Positions 7,943 through 15,038 of a stretch of 38,433 bases of DNA are shown here, piece after piece (the first letter of the stretch is position 1; every line of letters starts with the position of its first letter). The DNA comes from JACVRW01 sp035705985. Its GTDB lineage: Bacteria > Actinomycetota > Thermoleophilia > Solirubrobacterales > Thermoleophilaceae. The stretch lies in assembly GCA_035705985.1 (NCBI GenBank), contig DASSVP010000105.1:1-38433 (forward strand). The letters run 5' to 3'. The notes beneath the pieces were generated by a model that did no database searches, was not told where the DNA came from, and saw only the letters and a list, made by a program, of their open reading frames with translations. Position numbers and translations under genes: made by a program.

Positions 7943-8700
7943 CGCTTCCTCCCCTTCGATGCCGTCGTTCGCTTGCGAGGCCGCCCGCGCCGCTGGCCGG
8001 GGCGGGGTTCGGTCGCCCGGCGCAGGCGGTCCACCTCGGCCTTGGTGAGCCGGCGGCTCTCGCCGGGCTCGAGGCCGCGCAGGCCGAGCGGGCCGAACGC
8101 CACGCGCTCGAGCTCCACCACCCGGTGCCCGACGGCCTCGATCATCCTGCGGACCTGGCGCTTCTTGCCCTCGCGGATCGTGAGCTCCACGACCCCGGTC
8201 GCGGGCTGTCGGGCCCGCGCGGGCGCCGTCCGTCCATCGTCGAGCTCGACGCCCTCCGTCAGTGCCCGAAGTGCCCGCGGCGACAGGCGCGGCGGCTGCA
8301 CGCGCGCGCGGTAGACCTTCTTCACGCCGTAGCGGGGGTGGGTGAGCCGGTCGGCGAGCTCGCCGTCGTTCGTGAGCAGGATCAGGCCGGTGGTCTCGGC
8401 GTCGAGCCGCCCCACCGGGTAGAGGCGCCGCCGCGACCTGACCAGCCCGACGACCGTCGGCCGCCCATGGGTGTCGCGCGCGGTCGACACGACGCCCACC
8501 GGCTTGTTGAGCGCGTGCACCTCGCGGGGCTCAGCCTCCACGCGACTGCCGTCCACGTCGACGCGATGTGCCTCGTCGACGTCCCGTGCCGGATCCGTAA
8601 CGACCTCGCCATCGACCGTCACGCGCCCGTCCGCGACGATCCTCTCCGCGGCCCTCCGGGAGGCGACCCCGGCATGCGCGAGGAACTTGGCGAGCCGCAT
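7933..8700 (-). CDS. rluB: RsuA/RluB-family pseudouridine synthase
   Basis: 255 residues. Residues 1-60 are an S4 RNA-binding domain (RLAKFLAHAGVASRRAAERIV). The catalytic domain begins at LNKPVGVVST and includes YPVGRLDAETTGLILLTNDG with the catalytic aspartate in GRLD, then THPRYGVKKVY and EGKKRQVRRM. This family converts a uridine of 23S (RluB) or 16S (RsuA) rRNA to pseudouridine; the overall layout and the lysine/arginine-rich C-tail (about residues 225-255) favour RluB, but the exact site is not provable here. In many genomes rluB lies near scpA/scpB; here those genes are 4 kb away. Confidence 0.92.
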   Translation of the reverse strand: MRLAKFLAHAGVASRRAAERIVADGRVTVDGEVVTDPARDVDEAHRVDVDGSRVEAEPREVHALNKPVGVVSTARDTHGRPTVVGLVRSRRRLYPVGRLDAETTGLILLTNDGELADRLTHPRYGVKKVYRARVQPPRLSPRALRALTEGVELDDGRTAPARARQPATGVVELTIREGKKRQVRRMIEAVGHRVVELERVAFGPLGLRGLEPGESRRLTKAEVDRLRRATEPRPGQRRGRPRKRTTASKGRKRPD

Positions 8701-8746
8701 GCGGAGGAGGCTACGCGGGCGCGGCCGGCGCGGCCGGGCGGCGCGC

Positions 8747-9676
8747 CTACTCCACGGGGCGCATGTGGCGCACCGGCGCGCGCTCGCGGGACTTGTCCGC
8801 GTACATCGCGTCGTCGGCCGCCGAGAGCATCTCGTCGGGGGTCGCCGATCCCTCGAAGACCGCGAAGCCCACGCTCGCCCCGAGCGGGCCCTCCGGAGCC
8901 GGCACGTCCGTCCGGATCGCCTCCACGAGCACGTCCGCGAGCTCGGCGGCCTCCTCCTCGCCTCCGTGGGGCATCAGCACCGCGAACTCGTCGCCGCCGT
9001 AGCGAGCCACCATGTCGCTCTCACGCAGCCGGTTCCTCAACACGGCTCCGATCGCCGTCAGGACGCGGTCGCCCGCCCGGTGCCCGTGCCCGTCGTTCAC
9101 CGCCTTGAAGTCATCGAGGTCGAGTAGCAGTAGCGCGCCGTCCATCCCGTAGCGGCGCCCGTGCGCGACGTGGCGCTCGAGCTCCTCCTCGAAGCGGCGC
9201 CTGTTGAACAGGCCCGTCAGGTCGTCGTGGTCGGCCATGTGCCGAAGGCGTTCCTCGGCGGCCACCCGCTCCTCGGCCCAGTGGCGCGCGTCGGTGATGT
9301 CGACGCCCGTGCCGACCATGTAGGTGACCTCGCCCTCCGGGCCGGTCAGCGCGGTGATCGACCACGCGATCAGCCGCAGGTCCCCCGCGCGTGTCCGCCA
9401 CTGCAGCTCGGTCCGCACCGGCGACTCCCCGGCAATCAGCGCCTTCATCGCCTCCTCCGCGATCGAGCGCTCGGCTTCCGGAACCAGGTCCAGCACGGCG
9501 CCCGGCTCGTCCAGGTCCGCGGCGGTGTAGCCGAGCAGCTGCTCGCACGCGCGGTTCCAGCGCACGAGCCGCGCATCCGCGGCGACCACGACGATCAGAG
9601 ACGTCGCGGCGTCGAGCACTGCATCGAGCAGCTTGTCCCCGGAAACGGGGGTCGTTTCACGCAGAGGAGGCGCCAC
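8747..9676 (-). CDS. PAS-GGDEF diguanylate cyclase
   Basis: 309 residues. Residues about 15-130 form a PAS sensor with its C-terminal cap (LVRWNRACEQLLGYTAADL...GVDITDARHWAEER), and 150-305 a GGDEF domain. The GGDEF part looks catalytically complete: DDLTGLFNRR, LLLDLDDFKAVND with the metal aspartate, GHRAGDRVL, and ARYGGDEFAVL. An RxxD inhibitory site (RESD) stands five residues before GGDEF, as in product-inhibited cyclases. No membrane segment, so a soluble enzyme making cyclic-di-GMP. The signal sensed by the PAS is unknown. Start is GTG 9676, 61 bases from the divergent rlmN. Confidence 0.93.
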   Translation of the reverse strand: MAPPLRETTPVSGDKLLDAVLDAATSLIVVVAADARLVRWNRACEQLLGYTAADLDEPGAVLDLVPEAERSIAEEAMKALIAGESPVRTELQWRTRAGDLRLIAWSITALTGPEGEVTYMVGTGVDITDARHWAEERVAAEERLRHMADHDDLTGLFNRRRFEEELERHVAHGRRYGMDGALLLLDLDDFKAVNDGHGHRAGDRVLTAIGAVLRNRLRESDMVARYGGDEFAVLMPHGGEEEAAELADVLVEAIRTDVPAPEGPLGASVGFAVFEGSATPDEMLSAADDAMYADKSRERAPVRHMRPVE

Positions 9677-9737
9677 CGATCACCCCTATGCCCCGCCAGC
9701 GCGAATCGCATGCTCGCGTACGGCACACTCCTGCCGC

Positions 9738-10721
9738 ATGGACCTCGTTCTGCTCGACGACCGCCTGGCCTCCCGCGAGGAGCCGGGCTTTCGCGCGCGC
9801 CAGGTCTGGGAGTGGGCGGCCAGGGGCGCGGCCTCCTACGACGAGATGTCCAATCTCCCGCGAGATCTCCGCGAGGACCTCGCCGACGAGGTGCCGTTCT
9901 CGTCGCTGACCGCGGTGCACGAGGCGCTCGCGTCCGACGGCACCGAGAAGGCGCTCTTCGAGACCCACGACCGCCGCCCCGTGGAGGCGGTCCTGATGCG
10001 CTACCGCGACGGCCGCCGCTCGCTCTGCCTGTCGAGCCAGTCCGGCTGCCCGCTCACGTGCACGTTCTGCGCGACGGGCTCGATGAGGTTCGGGCGCAAC
10101 CTGACGGCGTCCGAGATCCTCGACCAGGCGCTCCACTTCCGCCGCAAGCAGGCCGTGAACCACGCTGTCTTCATGGGCATGGGCGAGCCGCTCATGAACC
10201 TGGACAGCGTGCTGGCCGCCTGCGAGCGGCTGCCGGACGTGGGAATCGCCCACTCGAACATCGGGATATCGACGGTCGGCTGGATCCCGGGGATCGAGCG
10301 GCTTGCCGAGGAGGGGCCGCCGGTCCGGCTCGCGCTCTCGCTGCACGCCGCCGACGAGGCGCTGCGCTCGGAGATCATGCCGGTGAACGACCGCCATCCG
10401 CTGAGCGCGGTGCTCGAGGCCTGCCGCCGCTGGCACGAGCGCCGCAGGCGGCAGGTCTTCGTGGAGTACCTGATGCTCGAGGGCGTGAACGACCGCTACG
10501 AGCAGGCGGTGGCGCTTGCGGGAGTGCTGGAGCCGCGGAGGGCCTTCAAGGTCAACCTGATCCCGTACAACCCGACCGGCTCGGGCTTTCGAGGCTCAGG
10601 CCGCGACGCGATCGCGACCTTCCGGGCCGCCCTCGAGGAGCGCGGCGTCCGGACGACCGTGCGGCTCACCCGGGGCCGTGACATCGCCGCGGCGTGTGGG
10701 CAGCTCGCCGCCCGCCGCTAG
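9738..10721 (+). CDS. rlmN: Dual-specificity RNA methyltransferase RlmN
   Basis: 327 residues, a radical SAM enzyme that methylates C2 of adenine 2503 in 23S rRNA and A37 of some tRNAs. The iron-sulfur motif CxxxCxxC is visible as CPLTCTFC near residue 100, preceded by SLCLSSQSGC. Further family marks are FMGMGEPLMN, STVGWIPGI, LALSLHAA, VEYLMLEGVND, and VNLIPYNP. DIAAACGQLA at the C-terminus carries the conserved cysteine that takes the methyl group. The N-terminal helical part (residues 1-75) is somewhat short. ATG 9738 was chosen as the first start giving the family N-terminus. Its 3' 126 bases overlap the opposite-strand transporter gene. Confidence 0.95.
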   Translation: MDLVLLDDRLASREEPGFRARQVWEWAARGAASYDEMSNLPRDLREDLADEVPFSSLTAVHEALASDGTEKALFETHDRRPVEAVLMRYRDGRRSLCLSSQSGCPLTCTFCATGSMRFGRNLTASEILDQALHFRRKQAVNHAVFMGMGEPLMNLDSVLAACERLPDVGIAHSNIGISTVGWIPGIERLAEEGPPVRLALSLHAADEALRSEIMPVNDRHPLSAVLEACRRWHERRRRQVFVEYLMLEGVNDRYEQAVALAGVLEPRRAFKVNLIPYNPTGSGFRGSGRDAIATFRAALEERGVRTTVRLTRGRDIAAACGQLAARR

Positions 10722-11567
10722 CCACGATCCGCCGAGGATGAGCACGAGCCCGGCGAGCGTCGCCGCCGTGAAGCTCTCGTCGAGCAGCACGACGCCGTAG
10801 AAGATCGAGAACACGGGCGCGATGTAGCCGACGAGCGACGCGCGCGCCGGCCCGTCGGTCGCGACGAGCGAGTGGAACAGCACGAACGCAAAGCCCGTGC
10901 AGACCACGCCCAGCGTCAGAAGCGACGCCACGGCGTCGAGGCTCGGCACGGAGTCCGGGAAGTCGAGCAGCCCTGCCGGCAGCATCACGAGCGCCGCGAT
11001 CACCTGGCTGCCGGCGACGGTGGCGACGGGCTCCACACCCGTGAGGTTCCGCTTGAGGTGCCATGCGGCCACGGCGTAGCCGAAGGCCGCGCCGATCACG
11101 AAGAGGCCGCCGACCAGCGCCTCGGCGCCGCCGCCGGCGTCCACGCCGAGCAGCATCCCCACGCCGACGATGCCGATCGCCACGCCCACCAGGCTGGCGC
11201 GGTTGGCGCGCTCGGCGCCCGTCAGCGCGAAGGCGAGCAGGAAGGTGAAGATGGGCGCGCTCGCCACCAGGATCCCCGTGAGCGAGGACGAGATCCGCTC
11301 CTCGCCAAGCGCGATCAGCGTGAGCGGGACGGCCACCTGGACCATCGCGAGCACGAAGACCGCTCCGAGCCGGCCGCGGAGGCTGCCGAGGACGCCCATG
11401 TGCGCGGCGAGCGGCACCAGCACAAGCGCCGCGAGTGCCGTGCGGATCGAGACGATCGCCCACGGGCCCACGCCGTCCTCGAGCGCGACCTTGATGAACA
11501 GGTACGAGGCGCCCCAGAACGCGCTCAACAGGAGCAGCTTGACGAGGGAACTGCGCGACATCGCCAT
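10596..11567 (-). CDS. DMT-superfamily transporter, EamA family
   Basis: 323 residues with two EamA repeats of five membrane helices each. The first starts LLLLSAFWGASYLFIKVAL and the second near residue 150 (ALVGGLFVIGAAFGYAVAAW). LVGYIAPVFSIFYGVVLLDESF and the final helix ending GGSWLAAGG are typical of metabolite/drug exporters in this family; substrate cannot be read from sequence. A polar tail of about 40 residues after the last helix is encoded antisense to the end of rlmN. The gene is divergent from a LysR regulator with a LysR-type box in the 65-base gap, suggesting that regulator controls it. ATG at 11567; a second ATG is two codons in. Confidence 0.9.
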   Translation of the reverse strand: MAMSRSSLVKLLLLSAFWGASYLFIKVALEDGVGPWAIVSIRTALAALVLVPLAAHMGVLGSLRGRLGAVFVLAMVQVAVPLTLIALGEERISSSLTGILVASAPIFTFLLAFALTGAERANRASLVGVAIGIVGVGMLLGVDAGGGAEALVGGLFVIGAAFGYAVAAWHLKRNLTGVEPVATVAGSQVIAALVMLPAGLLDFPDSVPSLDAVASLLTLGVVCTGFAFVLFHSLVATDGPARASLVGYIAPVFSIFYGVVLLDESFTAATLAGLVLILGGSWLAAGGELPTRRGDVTAPGEPHGRPDAALLEGGPEGRDRVAA

Positions 11568-11604
11568 CAGCTTCGCAGATGGCCGCCATTAGTCCCAATG
11601 AAAG

Positions 11605-11627
11605 CTGCTTGACAGCCCGATAAGCTG
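11605..11627. promoter_or_regulatory. LysR-type operator (T-N11-A dyad) between transporter and lysR gene
   Basis: CTGCTT, eleven bases, AAGCTG: the arms match as an inverted repeat at five of six positions and contain the T-N11-A core typical of LysR regulators. It lies in the 65-base divergent gap, 38 bases from the transporter start and 5 bases before the regulator ATG. A TTGACA (11609-11614) overlaps the left half. The box ends on the upstream GTG, which argues for the ATG start of the regulator. Position suits autorepression plus control of the transporter. Confidence 0.6.
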
Positions 11628-11632
11628 TGCTG

Positions 11633-12556
11633 ATGCTCGACATCCGCCGCATGAGGGTTCTGCGGGAGGTCGCCGCGCAGGGCTCCTTCTCCGCCGCCGC
11701 CGAGGCGCTCAACTTCACGCAGTCCGCCGTGAGCCAGCACATCGCCGCGCTCGAGCGCGAGGCGGGCACTCAGCTCGTGGAGCGGCTGTCGCGCGGCGTC
11801 CGGTTGACGGAGGCGGGTGCCGTGCTCGTCAAGCACGCCGACGTGATCCTCGCAAGGCTCGAGTCGGCCGAGGAGGACGTCAACGCGATCGCCGGGCTGC
11901 GCGGCGGACGGCTCCGGCTCGTGTGCTTCCAGAGCGCCGGCGCCACCGTCATGCCGCGCGCCGTCGCGACCTTCCACGAGCGGCATCCCGAGGTGGAGCT
12001 CAGCATGCGCGAATCGGAGCCCGAGCAGGCCGCCCAGCTGCTGAAGGCCGGTGACGTGGATCTGGCCCTGCTCTACCACCATCCGGCGATGTCGCTGATG
12101 CCGGACCTGGAGCTGACGCACCTGATGGACGACCAGTACGACGCGGTGCTCCCCGCGTCGCACCGGCTCGCCGGGCGCCGCCGGCTGGCGCTGAGCGACC
12201 TTGCCGGCGAGCCGTGGATCGTCTCTACGCCGATCAATGGTTGCCGGCGGATAACGGAGGCCGCCTCCCGCGACGCGGGCTTCCAGCCGCGCGTAGCGTT
12301 CGAGGCCGACGACACGCTCGCGTCGCAGGCGCTCGTGGCGGGCGGCGTCGGGATCACGCTGATGCCGCGGATGGCACTCACGGCGCTGCATCCGGGTGTG
12401 GTCGCGCGCGCCCTGTCCGACGGCCCGCGCCGAGGTGTGCTCGCCGCCCGGATGGAGGGCGGCTTCCACTCCCCCGCGAGCGACGCGATGCTCGAGATCC
12501 TGAAGCAGGCGGCCGCGGACTTCAGCGGGCCGCGGCTCGAGCTGGCGGCGGGCTAG
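11633..12556 (+). CDS. LysR-family transcriptional regulator
   Basis: 307 residues. Residues 1-60 are the winged helix-turn-helix (MLDIRRMRVLREVAAQGSFS, then AAEALNFTQSAVSQHIAALE). From about 90 onward is the periplasmic-binding-protein-like effector domain (GRLRLVCFQSAGATVMP, DLALLYHH, GGVGITLMP). The start MLDIRRxRVLREV is a common N-terminus in this family, so ATG 11633 was preferred over GTG 11627, which lies inside the putative operator. Effector unknown. It is divergent from an EamA exporter, a very common arrangement in which the regulator controls its neighbour. Its TAG stop and that of convergent scpB share the four bases CTAG. Confidence 0.93.
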   Translation: MLDIRRMRVLREVAAQGSFSAAAEALNFTQSAVSQHIAALEREAGTQLVERLSRGVRLTEAGAVLVKHADVILARLESAEEDVNAIAGLRGGRLRLVCFQSAGATVMPRAVATFHERHPEVELSMRESEPEQAAQLLKAGDVDLALLYHHPAMSLMPDLELTHLMDDQYDAVLPASHRLAGRRRLALSDLAGEPWIVSTPINGCRRITEAASRDAGFQPRVAFEADDTLASQALVAGGVGITLMPRMALTALHPGVVARALSDGPRRGVLAARMEGGFHSPASDAMLEILKQAAADFSGPRLELAAG

Positions 12557-13134
12557 CCGGCGAGGTTCTTCGCGCGCTGCTCGCCCGCGCGCAGCAGCCG
12601 CTCGCGGATGTCGCCCTCGTCCTCCGGGGACGGGTCGAAGCGAGCCGGCTCGGGCAGCGCCTCCAGGCCGGGGAGGCCGAACAGCTTCTCGAACAGCTCG
12701 GTCGAGCGGTACATCACAGCGCCGAAGCGAGAGCGGCCGGACTCCTCGATCAGGCCGCGCTCCAGCAGCGTGCCCACGGCGGACTCCGACGCCACGCCGC
12801 GGATGCGCGCCACCTCGGGCCGGGACACCGGCTGGAGGTAGGCCACGATCGCGAGGCACTCGGCCTGCGCCTGAGTCAGCGGGGGCGTGCGCGGGCGCGC
12901 GAGCAGGCGGCGGGCGGCGCGCTCGGCGACCGGATCCGTGGCGAGCGTGAAGCCGCCCGCGACCTCACGCAGCACGACGCCGCGGAAGCCCTCGGCGTAG
13001 TGCTCGCGCAGCCTCGCGAGCGCCTCCACGATCTCGCCCTCGGACACCTCGCAGGCGTCGGCGAGCCGCTCGACGGCCACCGGCTCGGGCGAGAGGAAGA
13101 GGAGAGCCTCGACGGTCCGCGCGAGGTCGTTCAT
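12553..13134 (-). CDS. scpB: Segregation and condensation protein B
   Basis: 193 residues, usual for ScpB, which forms two winged-helix domains. Recognisable parts are DLARTVEALLFLSPEPV at the N-terminus, GFTLATDP, LTQAQAECLAIVAYLQPVSRPEVARIRGV and the second wing LLERGLIEESGR...YRSTELFEKLFGL. With ScpA it forms the kleisin complex that bridges SMC and aids chromosome segregation. ATG 13134 overlaps the scpA stop as ATGA; the longer open frame upstream lies inside scpA. The stop is shared with lysR in a CTAG. Confidence 0.95.
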   Translation of the reverse strand: MNDLARTVEALLFLSPEPVAVERLADACEVSEGEIVEALARLREHYAEGFRGVVLREVAGGFTLATDPVAERAARRLLARPRTPPLTQAQAECLAIVAYLQPVSRPEVARIRGVASESAVGTLLERGLIEESGRSRFGAVMYRSTELFEKLFGLPGLEALPEPARFDPSPEDEGDIRERLLRAGEQRAKNLAG

Positions 13135-13856
13135 CCCGACGGCACCACCGTGATCGGCCCGAACGGGACCTCCTGCTCCCACTTCGCCTCCCCCGCCTTG
13201 TAGAGCTCCAGGAGCGCGAACAGCGTGACCGCCTCGGTCAGCCTGTCGGCGCCCTGGACGGCCTCGTCGAAGGAGAAGCGGCTGCCGCCGGCCAGCAGGT
13301 CGCGGAGGTGCCGCAGGCGTTGCTCGACCGACACGGCCGGCCGGCGCACGTGCCGGAGGTCGAGCGGCGGCGGCACCGCCAATAGGCCTCCGAGCGCCTC
13401 GGCGAGGCGCTGCGGGTCGTACGCCGCCTCGGCCGTCTCGATTGAGATCCGGCGCAGCCCTGGCGGCAGCGGCGCGCTGCGGTAGCGGTAGCCGCGCTCC
13501 GCCTCGAGGCGCTCGCGCAGGTGCTCGGCCGCCTGGCGGTAGCGGTGGTACTCCAGCATCCGCGCCAGCAGCTCCTCGGCGGCCTCGACGGGCTCGATGT
13601 CGAGCCCCTCCTCGTCCTCTGCGGGCAGCATGAGGCGCGACTTCAACTCGAGCAGCGCGGCGATCAGGACGAGGAACTCGGTGGCGGCCTCGAGGTCGAG
13701 CTCACCCGCGCGCTCAAGGTGCTCGACGTAGGCGAGCACGACCTCGGCGAGGTCCACCTCGAGCAGGTCGATCTCCTCCTTCAGCACGAGCGTGAGAAGG
13801 AGGTCGAACGGCCCGTTGAAGACCTCCAGGTCGAGGTCGAGCGCGGCGATTGACAT
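13131..13856 (-). CDS. scpA: Segregation and condensation protein A (kleisin)
   Basis: 241 residues, normal for ScpA. The N-terminus LEVFNGPFDLLLTLVLKEEIDLLEVDLAEV is the classical ScpA signature. Next come the long helix ATEFLVLIAALLELKSRLMLP, an acidic linker (EDEEGLDIEPVEAAEEL) and the C-terminal winged helix (FSFDEAVQGADRLTEAVTLFALLELYKAGE). Acts as the kleisin subunit of the SMC-ScpAB condensin. It overlaps scpB by four bases. A small membrane peptide gene and trpS lie upstream on the same strand; the peptide gene ends 27 bases before the scpA ATG. Confidence 0.96.
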   Translation of the reverse strand: MSIAALDLDLEVFNGPFDLLLTLVLKEEIDLLEVDLAEVVLAYVEHLERAGELDLEAATEFLVLIAALLELKSRLMLPAEDEEGLDIEPVEAAEELLARMLEYHRYRQAAEHLRERLEAERGYRYRSAPLPPGLRRISIETAEAAYDPQRLAEALGGLLAVPPPLDLRHVRRPAVSVEQRLRHLRDLLAGGSRFSFDEAVQGADRLTEAVTLFALLELYKAGEAKWEQEVPFGPITVVPSG

Positions 13857-13883
13857 CGCCGGAGAGACTAGACGCGGCCCCGG

Positions 13884-13985
13884 TCAGAGGTGCAGGCCTA
13901 CGTCCGTCACCCAGACCGTCCACGCCAGCGCGGCCAGCAGCACGATCAGAAGGGGACGGACGAGTGGGCGATCCAACGCCTTCAT
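13884..13985 (-). CDS. Small membrane peptide, 33 residues
   Basis: A short frame in the 180-base gap between trpS and scpA, same strand: ATG 13985, TGA 13884-13886. The product starts MKALDRPLVRP, has a single hydrophobic helix (LLIVLLAALAWTVWV), and ends TDVGLHL. The positive N-terminus and single helix fit a small type II membrane peptide. An AAGG three bases upstream of the ATG sits inside the right-hand part of a perfect palindrome (13988-14011), so translation could be affected by that structure. No family recognised; it may be real and co-transcribed with scpA, or chance. Confidence 0.45.
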   Translation of the reverse strand: MKALDRPLVRPLLIVLLAALAWTVWVTDVGLHL

Positions 13986-13987
13986 AT

Positions 13988-14011
13988 GCCTTGTGATCGG
14001 CGTCACAAGGC
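13988..14011. promoter_or_regulatory. Perfect CRP/GlxR-type palindrome (TGTGA-N6-TCACA)
   Basis: GCCTTGTGA, six bases TCGGCG, then TCACAAGGC: nine-base arms with no mismatch. The core at 13992-14007 is exactly the TGTGA-N6-TCACA consensus of CRP/GlxR-family regulators. It lies 26 bases after the trpS stop and two bases before the small peptide ATG. As RNA it would also fold into a 9-bp hairpin, so a trpS terminator is the competing reading, although no U-run follows on the minus strand. Confidence 0.5.
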
Positions 14012-14036
14012 AATTCTTTAGCGCGAGGCCCGGACG

Positions 14037-15026
14037 CTAGGTGTGCGGCCCGATCCCCATCACGGACCGAACCTCCGCCATGACCGGCACCGCGATTTCG
14101 CGGGCGCGCGCGGCGCCCTCCTGGAGCGTGCGCTCGAGCAGCGCCTGGTCGGCGCGCAGCTCGCGGTAGCGCTCGCGCACGGGGGCGAGCAGCTCCGCCG
14201 TGGCCTCCCCCACCGCCTGCTTGAAGGCGCCGTAACCCTGGCCCGCGAACTCTCGCTCGATTTCTTCCGGCGGGACCCCTCGCGCCACCGAGAGGATGTC
14301 GATCAGGTTCGTGATGCCCTGCTTGTCCGGCGCACGCACGATCTCGCTGCCGGAGTCGGTCTGGGCGCGCTTGATCTTCTTGACGATCGCGTCGGGCTCG
14401 TCGTCGATGTAGACGAGGCCGCTGTCCGAGCCGTAGGTCGTCGACATCTTCGCCGTCGGATCCTGGAGGTCCATGATCCGCGCGCCCGTGGTGGGGACCG
14501 CTACCTCCGGCTCGACGAAGACCTCGCCGTAGGTCGAGTTGAAGCGGCGGGCGATCTCGCGCGCGAGCTCGACGTGCTGGCGCTGGTCCTCGCCGACCGG
14601 GACCTCGTCGGTCCTGTAGAGCAGGATGTCGGCGGCCTGGAGCACCGGATAGAGGAAGAGGCTCGCGCGCACGAGCTCCTGCTCGCGCTCGGCCTTGTCC
14701 TTGAACTGGTGCATCCGCTGGAGGTCCCCGTAGGCGGTCACCGAGCAGAGCAGCCAGCAGAGCTCCGAGTGCTCGTGCAGGTCGGACTGGCGGAACAGGA
14801 TGCAGCGCTCGGGGTCGAGCCCAGACGCGAGCAGCATCGCGGTCGTGTCGAGCACATAGCCCGGGAGCGCCTCCGGCTCGTAGGACACGCCCGTGGCGTG
14901 GAGGTCGACGATGCAGTAGATCGCCGGATTGCCGCGCTCCTGACCGTCGACCCAGCCGCGGACCGCCCCGATGTAGTTGCCGAGGTGCTTGCGCCCGGTG
15001 GGCTGGATGCCGCTGAAGATCCGCAC
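14037..15026 (-). CDS. trpS: Tryptophanyl-tRNA synthetase
   Basis: 329 residues, the standard bacterial TrpRS length. The class I HIGH region is HLGNYIGAV near residue 15 after SGIQPTG, and the KMSKS loop is AKMSTT near residue 200. Other family stretches are YCIVDLHA, FRQSDLHEHSEL, YPVLQAADILLY and PVGEDQRQHVEL (tryptophan/adenylate pocket). Charges tRNA-Trp in the cytoplasm. Lies 12 bases downstream of the molybdopterin oxidoreductase gene. No tryptophan leader peptide or T-box is seen. Confidence 0.97.
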   Translation of the reverse strand: MRIFSGIQPTGRKHLGNYIGAVRGWVDGQERGNPAIYCIVDLHATGVSYEPEALPGYVLDTTAMLLASGLDPERCILFRQSDLHEHSELCWLLCSVTAYGDLQRMHQFKDKAEREQELVRASLFLYPVLQAADILLYRTDEVPVGEDQRQHVELAREIARRFNSTYGEVFVEPEVAVPTTGARIMDLQDPTAKMSTTYGSDSGLVYIDDEPDAIVKKIKRAQTDSGSEIVRAPDKQGITNLIDILSVARGVPPEEIEREFAGQGYGAFKQAVGEATAELLAPVRERYRELRADQALLERTLQEGAARAREIAVPVMAEVRSVMGIGPHT

Positions 15027-15038
15027 GGGTCGGCCAGT

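Noticed and set aside
11609..11632. TTGACA as -35 box of the lysR gene
   Set aside because: A properly spaced -10 would fall on the start codon; better explained as part of the LysR box, unless the transcript is leaderless with an odd start.
13988..14011. Standard intrinsic terminator of trpS
   Set aside because: Stem is good but no U-run follows on the minus strand (ATATGAAGG); listed as a CRP-type palindrome with terminator as the alternative.
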